The position numbers and the translations under genes are program-made. The notes below the pieces were generated by a model. It saw nothing but the letters and a program-made list of their open reading frames with translations. It did not search any database and was not told the origin of the DNA. A DNA stretch of 21,215 bases, taken from positions 1 through 21,215 of the IMG/VR virus record IMGVR_UViG_3300022200_003589; one strand, written 5' to 3'. How positions within the stretch are numbered: the stretch's first letter is position 1; every line of letters begins with the position of its first letter. Source of the stretch: a virus. Shown here piece after piece: positions 6,908 to 13,041 of the stretch.

Positions 6908-7111
6908 TTAAATATCTAAGTTAGGGTCGTTCATTACAATATCCTCAATGCTTACAATATACTGACTGATGTCTCCAAGGATACTTTCAATATGTTCGAG
7001 TTTATCCATGTTGTATCTAAATGTATCTGTAGGTAAATAGTTTTCTATTCCAACTATTACATCTGTGTCTACTTGTTTGTTTAATGGGCTGGGTAAGTTA
7101 ATTAAATCCAT
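6908..7111 (-). CDS. Small acidic protein of unknown function
   Basis: The 67-aa product (MDLINLPSPLNKQVDTDVIVG...) is acidic, has no cysteines and no membrane segment. It begins two bases after the fibre-like gene ends and ends seven bases before the coiled-coil gene, so it is part of one transcript. The tail is predicted helical (MDKLEHIESILGDISQYIVS). No family is recognised. Position suggests a late protein. Confidence 0.6.
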   Translation of the reverse strand: MDLINLPSPLNKQVDTDVIVGIENYLPTDTFRYNMDKLEHIESILGDISQYIVSIEDIVMNDPNLDI

Positions 7112-7113
7112 AC

Positions 7114-7971
7114 TTAGGGTCTTATGTTATTTACAAATAATTGGTAAGAAGCTTCAAATGCTTGCACTTCCGCTAGACTCATGCCCTCTGCAATATAATG
7201 CCCCATACATTTATCAGTAGAAAAAGAAGTAACAGTTCCGTTTGAGTTATACGCACAGTTTATACCCATTTTTGCGTTAAGCAGTGCAGTTGAGATTGCT
7301 CCGCTATATATTTGTGAGCCTGTTTGTCCGTTGATCGATACGTAGCCGTTTGTTGGGGTTGTTATAGAAGAAAAGTAAATATTACTCCCTAATGTAGGTC
7401 TAGTACCTCTAGATTGCTGTGCTGAAGTGTTGTGGTAGCCTATCATTTGGTTACTAGTAATATAAGACCCATGAATAATACTACCTTGGTACAATCCATA
7501 CTTTATACCTTGACCAACTGGATTAAAGTTATCGTGAAAAAATCCCCATTGGTGATCTCTATAGTTACTCACTATACTTCCGTAGTTTGCGTCAGTTAAC
7601 ATATACTTGGTAGCACCATCTCCTGTCCAACCTTGCACTGGATCTACATCACTATTAAGTATGTTTTGCTGAAAACATAGGTTTGTTGTTATTGAATCTA
7701 CTAGTATGGAGTTGGCTGTTCCTCCTATCATAGGAATTAATCTTCTAACTTTAGATAGGTTATTAGAAAGCTTTTCTCGAAGAATAAAGTCGTTATACTC
7801 GCCCTTAACATTTTCTGCTAATGTGCCACCTTGAGCCTCTACAGCAGAGAAATAAGCCGCTGCTTCAGGTTCATAGCTACTACCTCCACCAGGGGCTTGC
7901 GGTATTACCGCGTCTTGCCCAAGGTTAGTAAATACTTGTATCCCCTTATATTTAATTCCTAAGAATGCCAT
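7114..7971 (-). CDS. Probable fibre / receptor-binding protein
   Basis: The 285-aa product has a short N-terminal part (MAFLGIKYKGIQVF), a Gly-rich linker at about 26-32, a helical stretch around 35-75, and a long Asn/Ser/Gly/Thr-rich region likely to form beta structure (about 85-255). It ends in a helical piece (GMSLAEVQAFEASYQLFVNNI) of the kind often found at the end of concanavalin-like domains of Bacteroidota phage appendage proteins. I infer an adhesion or virion decoration role. It lies upstream of the lysis cluster, as fibres often do. No enzyme motif seen. Confidence 0.55.
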   Translation of the reverse strand: MAFLGIKYKGIQVFTNLGQDAVIPQAPGGGSSYEPEAAAYFSAVEAQGGTLAENVKGEYNDFILREKLSNNLSKVRRLIPMIGGTANSILVDSITTNLCFQQNILNSDVDPVQGWTGDGATKYMLTDANYGSIVSNYRDHQWGFFHDNFNPVGQGIKYGLYQGSIIHGSYITSNQMIGYHNTSAQQSRGTRPTLGSNIYFSSITTPTNGYVSINGQTGSQIYSGAISTALLNAKMGINCAYNSNGTVTSFSTDKCMGHYIAEGMSLAEVQAFEASYQLFVNNIRP

Positions 7972-8024
7972 TTTGTAAAATAAGAGTGTAAAACTACTTT
8001 ACTAAAATGGTGTTTTTTTGTAGT

Positions 8025-8375
8025 TTACTTATACTTAGAATTAAAGAAAATATTACTCTTGTAAGTATCGTTATCCCAGTATAAATCTTCATCAAAAGCT
8101 TTGCAAACAGTAATAAGCTCTCCAATTGTTTTTGGGTAAGCTTGTATCGGCTGTCCCTTGCTTATAACTGCACACAACGGACTATCTCTTCCTAAATCAT
8201 ATACCGAAACTGAACCACTGTTACATACTAAGTATTTTCTGTAATTGGCCTCTGTCAATGGCTTAGAGTATATGCTAATTATATCAATAAGCTTTTCTCT
8301 AAATTTTGTGGGGGTTCCTCCTAGTTCTTGGATATACTCCTCAAAAGGGATTGCTAAATGTGTTCCTACTGACAT
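8025..8375 (-). CDS. Unknown 116-aa protein
   Basis: The product starts MSVGTHLAIPFEEYIQELGG. No membrane segment or known motif was found. It contains two cysteines in its middle part and aromatic residues near the C-terminus (WDNDTYKSNIFFNSKYK). It lies three bases after the previous gene and 53 bases before the fibre-like gene; that gap contains a weak 7-bp inverted repeat. Possibly a virion-associated or fibre chaperone protein by position, which is only a guess. Confidence 0.6.
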   Translation of the reverse strand: MSVGTHLAIPFEEYIQELGGTPTKFREKLIDIISIYSKPLTEANYRKYLVCNSGSVSVYDLGRDSPLCAVISKGQPIQAYPKTIGELITVCKAFDEDLYWDNDTYKSNIFFNSKYK

Positions 8376-8378
8376 CTT

Positions 8379-8657
8379 TTATAGTTTACAAGTAATTGTT
8401 ATTGGTGTGTCTACTAATACTTTCCACAAAAATTCTTCCCCGCTTCCGTTCTCTAAAGTACCAAAAATCTTTGCCTTTATAATTCCGTGGTCAGTTATAT
8501 AATTCTCGTCTATTTCTATTCCTGTGATTACTATAGGGTTAGCTCCTTTTTTAAGGTATGTATTCCCAACAGTAAATCGTAAATCTTCCTTTGGGTTTGT
8601 GCCAACGGTTATTTCGTGAATGTTATCGTTATCTATAAAGTGTACACTATGATCCAT
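8379..8657 (-). CDS. Unknown 92-aa protein, first gene of the leftward late unit
   Basis: Starting at the ATG at 8657 the product is 92 aa (MDHSVHFIDNDNIHEITVG...). An in-frame ATG at 8678 lies inside the predicted -7 element and would precede the transcription start, so the inner ATG is preferred. The sequence alternates hydrophobic and polar residues, suggesting a small beta-sandwich. It ends three bases before the 116-aa gene. No family is recognised. Confidence 0.6.
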   Translation of the reverse strand: MDHSVHFIDNDNIHEITVGTNPKEDLRFTVGNTYLKKGANPIVITGIEIDENYITDHGIIKAKIFGTLENGSGEEFLWKVLVDTPITITCKL

Positions 8658-8675
8658 AATACTATATTTAAGAAA

Positions 8676-8683
8676 CAAATATA
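8676..8683 (-). promoter_or_regulatory. Promoter of the leftward fibre-lysis unit
   Basis: Minus-strand TATATTTG perfectly matches TAnnTTTG, 18 bases before the ATG at 8657. It is divergent from the plus-strand promoter at 8726 with about 43 bases between, so the two may compete for factors. Confidence 0.6.
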
Positions 8684-8725
8684 AATAAAATTATATTTAA
8701 AATAACAATATACGTATAATTTTTT

Positions 8726-8733
8726 TATCTTTG
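8726..8733 (+). promoter_or_regulatory. Promoter of the glycosyltransferase/GroES-like unit
   Basis: TATCTTTG matches TAnnTTTG. The ATG of the glycosyltransferase follows after only five bases, at or next to the expected transcription start, so the message may be leaderless. Confidence 0.55.
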
Positions 8734-8738
8734 ATATT

Positions 8739-9704
8739 ATGAAAATACTTTCAATCCAATCAACTGAATCAGGTGTATACTATCACAGGCAATTTATACC
8801 TCACTATCATTGGGTAGATTCCGGAGACGATCATGCGGATGACTTTGTTGCTATTGTAGAAACAAAGCACACTGATAAGATAGAATACTTGATAAATAAT
8901 CATCACTTTGATATCGTTCAGTTTTCTGTAGGGATTGTAGGTGTGCCTGGTATGGATATGTTTATTCCTTATATGAAAAGGAGAGGCTCTAAAATTGTAC
9001 TTGACGTAGATGATAGATATAATCTAAAAATAAGAAAAGATGTAAAAAAGTCAATTGAGACTGCTGATGCAATTACTACTGTATCTGAGAATTTAGCTAG
9101 GTACTACTTTACTCACTGTAAAATAAAAAAATACCCATACGTAATTGAAAATGGCATTGACTCTGAAGTAGACCAATTTAAACACGTACCTGTTGATAAC
9201 GATGAAGTAGTGTTTGGGTATTTAGGGTCTACTCGTCACGAGGCTGACTTGCTGTCAATGCGTTATGATTTCTACGATAATAAGCTGTTTACTGTTTGTA
9301 AAGAATACTCTGACTTGCTTTGTGTAGATAAATGCAGTGGGTTAAAGAATTACTTTGAATACGCTTGGGAATACAATGGTATTGATGTAGCACTTGCGCC
9401 ACTTGTCCCTAATCCTTTTAATGAAGGAAAGTCTTTTTTAAAGGTGATTGAGGCAGGGTTTAAGAAGAAGGCAATTATATGTACAGACACCGAACCTTAT
9501 AATAGAAATATACACAGCGAATTTAAGGGCGTTATAGACCTTATTCCTTACGGTACGTCTTGGGAGCAAAGAGTTAAATCTTACAGCCTTACAGAGGCTA
9601 AGGAGAAGGGTGAGAGGCTTTTTGAACTCGTGCAACCATTTGAAATTAAAAACCTGAATAAAAAACGTAGAGAAATCTACCAATGGATAATAGAAAAACA
9701 CTAA
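8739..9704 (+). CDS. GT-B fold glycosyltransferase (GT4-like)
   Basis: The 321-aa product (MKILSIQSTESGVYYHRQF...) looks like a complete two-domain GT-B enzyme that would transfer a sugar from a nucleotide sugar to an unknown acceptor. The N-terminal domain contains IVLDVDDRYN at about 87-95 and ADAITTVSENLARYY at 109-123, a typical end of the first domain. The second domain begins near VVFGYLGSTRHEADL (157-171) and has the donor-site-like segment PFNEGKSFLKVIEAGFKKK at 226-244, with E229 and E238 close to the E-x7-E pattern. Phage copies commonly modify phage or host glycans, or DNA bases. It is co-directional with the GroES-like gene four bases downstream and opposite to the surrounding late genes. 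Confidence 0.85.
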   Translation: MKILSIQSTESGVYYHRQFIPHYHWVDSGDDHADDFVAIVETKHTDKIEYLINNHHFDIVQFSVGIVGVPGMDMFIPYMKRRGSKIVLDVDDRYNLKIRKDVKKSIETADAITTVSENLARYYFTHCKIKKYPYVIENGIDSEVDQFKHVPVDNDEVVFGYLGSTRHEADLLSMRYDFYDNKLFTVCKEYSDLLCVDKCSGLKNYFEYAWEYNGIDVALAPLVPNPFNEGKSFLKVIEAGFKKKAIICTDTEPYNRNIHSEFKGVIDLIPYGTSWEQRVKSYSLTEAKEKGERLFELVQPFEIKNLNKKRREIYQWIIEKH

Positions 9705-9708
9705 AATT

Positions 9709-10500
9709 ATGTTAAAAGACATTAAAAACTTCTTGCCTACTAATGCCTACTTTGTAAAGGTAGATATGGAGGCTCCTAAAACCTACACTACTGAAAACGG
9801 TTTTGAATTTTATCATCCGGATAATGAAGGAGATATTTATCAGAATAAGCCTTTTCATGGTGTTCTTTGTAACGCGCCTAAAAATTGTATTATCCCTATT
9901 GGAGAAACTGTCTATATGCACTATCAATCATTCGATACTGCTACTAAAATAGATGGGGAATGGTATTACATTATTAAAGATGATGCCATACTTGGTTATG
10001 GGGATATAGGCAGTATTCAAGCTTACAAGAATATACTGGTAGAACCAATAAAAGAAGAAGTAGATAAATCTAAAATATCAGTAGATGTTTCGGTAGATGA
10101 ACTCGTGAATGCTGTAGCTGCTTCAAATAAGCCTAAGGCATTTACATCTAAAGCAGTTGTACTGTCTGTTTCACCTGAGATAGATTTTGTTAAGGTGGGG
10201 GATACAATTGAGTACCCTAAAGATTTGGATTGGGAATTTATAGTAAACAGAACCGTTTACTTTTATATCAAATGGACTCACCAAATTATCAGAGTTAATG
10301 GAGAGTTAGTGAACGACTACAACGAAATAGTTCCTCAGCCAGCTAACATTGAGAAGTTTGGTCTAATACTCCCAAATACTGAAAGATTCAATGAATGTAT
10401 TGAAGGTAAGTTTGAGGGTAAAAGGATTTTACCGGACAGAAAAAGAATTGAACTAAGTAAGTATATCAAGAGCCAATTTATATTTGGTCACTTAGAGTAA
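9709..10500 (+). CDS. Possible tandem GroES-like (Cpn10-fold) protein
   Basis: In this 263-aa product I see two stretches with the order of features of a GroES barrel. The first (about 13-98) has AYFVKVDMEAPKTY, a Gly-Val entry (GVLCNAPKNC) and the turn IPIGETVYMHY at 62-72, then EWYYIIKDDAILGYG. The second begins YKNILVEPIKEE (106-117), resembling the start of GroES, and has AVVLSVSPEIDFVKVGDTIEYP at 149-170. A Val/Asp-rich linker (about 118-140) takes the place of a mobile loop. If right, it would be a two-barrel co-chaperonin working with the host GroEL, as T4 gp31 does for the capsid. The last part (about 205-263) is unassigned. It may be a different beta-barrel family. Confidence 0.55.
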   Translation: MLKDIKNFLPTNAYFVKVDMEAPKTYTTENGFEFYHPDNEGDIYQNKPFHGVLCNAPKNCIIPIGETVYMHYQSFDTATKIDGEWYYIIKDDAILGYGDIGSIQAYKNILVEPIKEEVDKSKISVDVSVDELVNAVAASNKPKAFTSKAVVLSVSPEIDFVKVGDTIEYPKDLDWEFIVNRTVYFYIKWTHQIIRVNGELVNDYNEIVPQPANIEKFGLILPNTERFNECIEGKFEGKRILPDRKRIELSKYIKSQFIFGHLE

Positions 10501-10639
10501 AGTAATCTCCTACTTCTTTATTAAACCATAGGTGTGTATCTCCTACTTTTACATGACCTTTAGCATAAAAGCCTACGCCCTCAAAGTGTAGGTTTTTTGT
10601 TATGACCCAATCCTCAATCATTGTTATTTGTACTTTCAT
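10478..10639 (-). CDS. Small unknown protein (53 aa)
   Basis: A minus-strand ORF from the ATG at 10639 (MKVQITMIEDWVITKNLHFE...) encodes 53 aa with a beta-rich look and several aromatics (HLWFNKEVGDYFTL). It is one of a run of small genes on the same strand with ATG starts preceded by an A-rich stretch (ataaataaa). It overlaps the end of the opposite GroES-like gene by 23 bases. No family is recognised. It fills a stretch that otherwise has no gene. Confidence 0.5.
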   Translation of the reverse strand: MKVQITMIEDWVITKNLHFEGVGFYAKGHVKVGDTHLWFNKEVGDYFTLSDQI

Positions 10640-10658
10640 TTTATTTATCGGTTAGTAC

Positions 10659-10925
10659 TCAGCATTGCTCCGACACAAAGACCTTCCAATCTTCAGGAGA
10701 AATTTCTGAAATGCTAATTAAAGTTACTTCATACATATTTGGGAACTTCTTGTTAGAAAGTTCTATACACCTTTTAAAGGTAGGATGTCCGTATGTAGTT
10801 TGAATATCAAAGCTGTTAAAACCTATTGTTCCGTTCGGATGTTTACCCATTGTACAAACGAAAAAATAACGAGTGCTAACAACACCTATATTCAATTGCG
10901 GGTTTTGTGATTTATTTGTGTTCAT
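10659..10925 (-). CDS. Unknown 88-aa protein
   Basis: The product (MNTNKSQNPQLNIGVVSTRY...) is 88 aa, mixed alpha/beta in appearance, with cysteines at about 24, 53 and at the very C-terminus. There is no membrane segment. It lies 19 bases upstream of the 53-aa gene. It belongs to a cluster of small minus-strand genes that differ from the structural genes and are probably accessory. No function can be assigned. Confidence 0.55.
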   Translation of the reverse strand: MNTNKSQNPQLNIGVVSTRYFFVCTMGKHPNGTIGFNSFDIQTTYGHPTFKRCIELSNKKFPNMYEVTLISISEISPEDWKVFVSEQC

Positions 10926-10953
10926 ATTTTCTAATTTAATTTTGTTAATAATT

Positions 10954-11002
10954 CAAGTTTCGTGCTTCTAAATCCGCAACTAAATATAGCTGCAAAACGT
11001 TG
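10954..11002. repeat. Bipartite imperfect palindrome
   Basis: An inner stem pairs 10976-10982 with 10987-10993 (7 bp, one A-C or G-T position, 4-base loop). An outer stem pairs CAAGTTT (10954-10960) with AAACgTTG (10995-11002), leaving one unpaired G. It lies in the 84-base gap between the 88-aa and 41-aa genes. The two-part stem with an extrahelical base recalls folded recombination sites of integron cassettes (attC), but the flanks do not match the R-box consensus. A terminator is unlikely because no T run follows on either strand. Confidence 0.35.
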
Positions 11003-11009
11003 TGTACCA

Positions 11010-11135
11010 TTAAGGATGAATGCCGCCCCCATGCACATCATCATCGTCACTTAACCATTCAAAACCATCTGTTATTACGGCTATAATTACAAATAATCCT
11101 ATTACTATTAATCCTACAATTCTATACCATTCCAT
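11010..11135 (-). CDS. Small single-pass membrane protein with Asp/His/Gly tail
   Basis: From the ATG at 11135 a 41-aa product reads MEWYRIVGLIVIGLFVIIAV then a polar tail ITDGFEWLSDDDDVHGGGIH and a final P. Residues 5-21 form a transmembrane helix. The tail carries four Asp in a row and two His separated by Gly, which could bind a divalent metal, as inference. It starts 14 bases after the 100-aa gene. It is unlike the lysis genes and its family is unknown. A real gene is supported by the ATG, tight spacing and clean topology. Confidence 0.55.
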   Translation of the reverse strand: MEWYRIVGLIVIGLFVIIAVITDGFEWLSDDDDVHGGGIHP

Positions 11136-11149
11136 ATTTTACTGCTGTT

Positions 11150-11452
11150 TCATTTTATTCCTGCTTTTTCTAATGCTTGTATAAGTCTTAATCTTTGTTC
11201 ATCGTAAACAACCTCGCTGTAAGGTCTTTTGTAACACGCCCAAAATACTTCTGTTAAGTCCTTTTCTAAAAGAAACGCTATCTTTTCCATTTGGATTATT
11301 GTAAAGTATTCCCAAGGTCTAGCAAGTGCTTTAATGTACTCGTAACTATCTTCTAATTTTATAATTTTTCTGACTGTCTCTTGGGTGAAATCCCTGTCAT
11401 AGTGTAGCCACTTCTCTAGTACTGACCTATATGTTTTAGTTTCGGTCTTCAT
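11150..11452 (-). CDS. Unknown 100-aa helical protein
   Basis: The product starts MKTETKTYRSVLEKWLHYDR and is predicted almost fully helical, rich in Lys, Glu, Tyr and Trp. The 45-aa gene upstream overlaps its start by 17 bases in another frame, implying coupled translation. No DNA-binding or enzyme motif was recognised. It sits in the accessory cluster 10478-11834. Confidence 0.6.
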   Translation of the reverse strand: MKTETKTYRSVLEKWLHYDRDFTQETVRKIIKLEDSYEYIKALARPWEYFTIIQMEKIAFLLEKDLTEVFWACYKRPYSEVVYDEQRLRLIQALEKAGIK

Positions 11453-11573
11453 AGTATTTTGTTAAATATCTGAATATTCTATCTGCATCCTCAAAGTCTT
11501 TTCTTCCATCTATTGACTGTGCTTGCTGTATTGAGATTATTCTGCATATTCTATTGTAGATGTTTTTAATCAT
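11436..11573 (-). CDS. Small unknown protein (45 aa)
   Basis: An ORF from the ATG at 11573 (MIKNIYNRICRIISIQQAQS...) ends at 11436, 45 aa, basic in the first half and amphipathic helical throughout. The ATG is preceded by the same A-rich stretch (ataaataaa) seen before other genes of this cluster. It overlaps the next gene by 17 bases. Gene status is supported by position and filling of a 145-base gap; function is unknown. Confidence 0.5.
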   Translation of the reverse strand: MIKNIYNRICRIISIQQAQSIDGRKDFEDADRIFRYLTKYYEDRN

Positions 11574-11597
11574 TTTATTTATTAGTTATGTGCAATA

Positions 11598-11834
11598 CTA
11601 CTCTCGGTAGTAATCATATATTTCGATAGTTCCTTCACCTACAATTATTTCGCCCCATTTATCCGCAAATTGGATTAATTCGTTTAGGTCTTTTATTTCA
11701 ATTGTTGGTTTACCTAAAATTATAAAATTTTTATAGTCATCGCTTGGCTTAAATGTAAATCCAAGTTGCTCAAGTTCGGTTCTTCTTTCTTTGTTAGGGT
11801 AAAAGTACCCAGATGTAGTTATTGTAAATTTCAT
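11598..11834 (-). CDS. Unknown 78-aa protein
   Basis: The product (MKFTITTSGYFYPNKERRTE...) is 78 aa with a beta-alpha-beta look, acidic overall, ending YDYYRE. It is the first gene after a predicted promoter and after the terminator of the head operon, so it starts an independent unit of small genes. Similar short proteins starting with this kind of strand followed by LEQLGF are common as hypothetical genes in Bacteroidota phages, to my recollection. No function is assigned. Confidence 0.6.
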   Translation of the reverse strand: MKFTITTSGYFYPNKERRTELEQLGFTFKPSDDYKNFIILGKPTIEIKDLNELIQFADKWGEIIVGEGTIEIYDYYRE

Positions 11835-11857
11835 AAAGTACTGTTCAATATCTAAAA

Positions 11858-11865
11858 CAAAGGTA
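11858..11865 (-). promoter_or_regulatory. Promoter of the small-gene cluster
   Basis: Minus-strand TACCTTTG matches TAnnTTTG, 24 bases before the ATG at 11834 and just beyond the head-operon terminator, so it would restart transcription for the small genes. Confidence 0.5.
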
Positions 11866-11872
11866 AAACAAA

Positions 11873-11903
11873 AATCCCCAACAAAACAAATTCGTTGGGG
11901 ATT
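11873..11903 (-). terminator. Rho-independent terminator of the head operon
   Basis: A perfect 10-bp stem (AATCCCCAAC at 11873-11882 with its complement at 11894-11903) has an 11-base loop. On the minus strand a T-rich run (TTTGTTTT) follows. It lies 26 bases after the stop of the 345-aa gene. Confidence 0.85.
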
Positions 11904-11929
11904 ATTCTGTAAGTATTTACTCTATCAGA

Positions 11930-12967
11930 TTATAACAGTCTGGCTGCTAGGGCTTTTTTGTTTTTCTCTACGTACTGTGTAAGGTTGTCTTTTCCTTTGA
12001 TTTGCTTTCCGTCTATCAAAAAGAAAGGTGCTTCCCAAGAAATGATTTTCTCTTTTTTCAACTCAATCATAAGCTCCTCTGTATCAATTTCAGATAGTTT
12101 CTCTGATGCACTTGAAGCCCCTTTTGTGATGGTATTGGCATCTTCTGCTGGGGTGCTTGTTTTGTTGATTAATCGAGTAATCTCTTTCCACACTGTAGCG
12201 TAGTTGTTATCAAAAGATACTTCTGCTAGATGTTCTAACGGCTCTTTATTTAGTGGGGTGTCTAGGATTTGTCTTCCATCTGCCCAAGAAACTTGTTGAC
12301 CCATTACTCTAATTACTCCTCGCTTTACAGCAAGTTTAGCATCCGAGTATCTTGAAATAATTGGACTATCCAACAGCTCGATAAATCTTTCTGGGTTAGC
12401 TCTTGCGTATGTATCTACATCCCAAAGAACTAAATCTGATTCTTTATCTGTTGAAAAACCTAAGTACTCTGCAATTGGTACAATCTTAGTTAAGAAATCT
12501 GAGTCGTAAACAAATCGAGATGCGTTAATTACTTGCTTGTTCTTTTTGTTAAGCTCTTGTGCAATCTTAGCTGGGTTTCTTTCTCTGAACATTGCTTTCT
12601 GTCCATCTAATCCCCAATGTTGATTTTGTTCGTTTGCCGGGTGATTTCTGAGGAACTCTAATAGATTTTTTTGTGTAGGATTTACTGCGAGAATACCATC
12701 TGTAAATTGTGGCTTAGACATTATTCTCCACAGTTTTACATTTGGATCAAGGTCTTCGTCCTGAATATCTTTAAATGGAGATTTATGAGATTTTACGTAT
12801 CTGATAGTTCTTATATAAGAATCTCCATCCTCATCTTCATATAGCATGATTGCCTCAGCACCTAATCCTAATGATCTAATTGAGTTTCTTCTATTACCTA
12901 GAGAATCTTCGTAGCTGCTTTTTAATGTAGTGCATAGCTCAAAAACTACTGTTTGATTTGGTTTCAT
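11930..12967 (-). CDS. Unknown 345-aa protein following the capsid gene
   Basis: The product (MKPNQTVVFELCTTLKSSYE...) is soluble-looking with mixed structure. An Asp/Glu-rich segment occurs at about 43-50. The C-terminal 60 residues hold a charged helical stretch (IDTEELMIELKKEKIISW) then a short beta/helix piece (FFLIDGKQIKGKDNLTQYVEKNKKALAARLL). It is last in the portal-scaffold-capsid unit and separated from the capsid gene by a hairpin terminator that would reduce its expression. Head-completion, decoration or internal virion protein are all possible by position. I do not recognise the family. Confidence 0.75.
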   Translation of the reverse strand: MKPNQTVVFELCTTLKSSYEDSLGNRRNSIRSLGLGAEAIMLYEDEDGDSYIRTIRYVKSHKSPFKDIQDEDLDPNVKLWRIMSKPQFTDGILAVNPTQKNLLEFLRNHPANEQNQHWGLDGQKAMFRERNPAKIAQELNKKNKQVINASRFVYDSDFLTKIVPIAEYLGFSTDKESDLVLWDVDTYARANPERFIELLDSPIISRYSDAKLAVKRGVIRVMGQQVSWADGRQILDTPLNKEPLEHLAEVSFDNNYATVWKEITRLINKTSTPAEDANTITKGASSASEKLSEIDTEELMIELKKEKIISWEAPFFLIDGKQIKGKDNLTQYVEKNKKALAARLL

Positions 12968-13002
12968 TTTTTAATTTTAAATTGATTGTAAGAAAAAGAA
13001 AG

Positions 13003-13028
13003 AAAGGAGAGGCATAAGCCCCTCCTTT
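13003..13028 (-). terminator. Attenuating hairpin after the capsid gene
   Basis: An 11-bp stem with one mismatch (13003-13013 with 13018-13028) has a 4-base loop, followed on the minus strand by a pyrimidine-rich run (CTTTCTTTTTC). It lies 13 bases after the capsid stop and 35 before the next ATG. No promoter is visible between, so partial read-through is likely needed for the 345-aa gene. Confidence 0.7.
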
Positions 13029-13041
13029 AATTTTAAATGTA

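Noticed and set aside
7985-8031. Inverted repeat AAACTAC/GTAGTTT before the fibre-like gene
   Set aside because: Seven pairs with a long loop and no T run after it on the minus strand; too weak to call a terminator.
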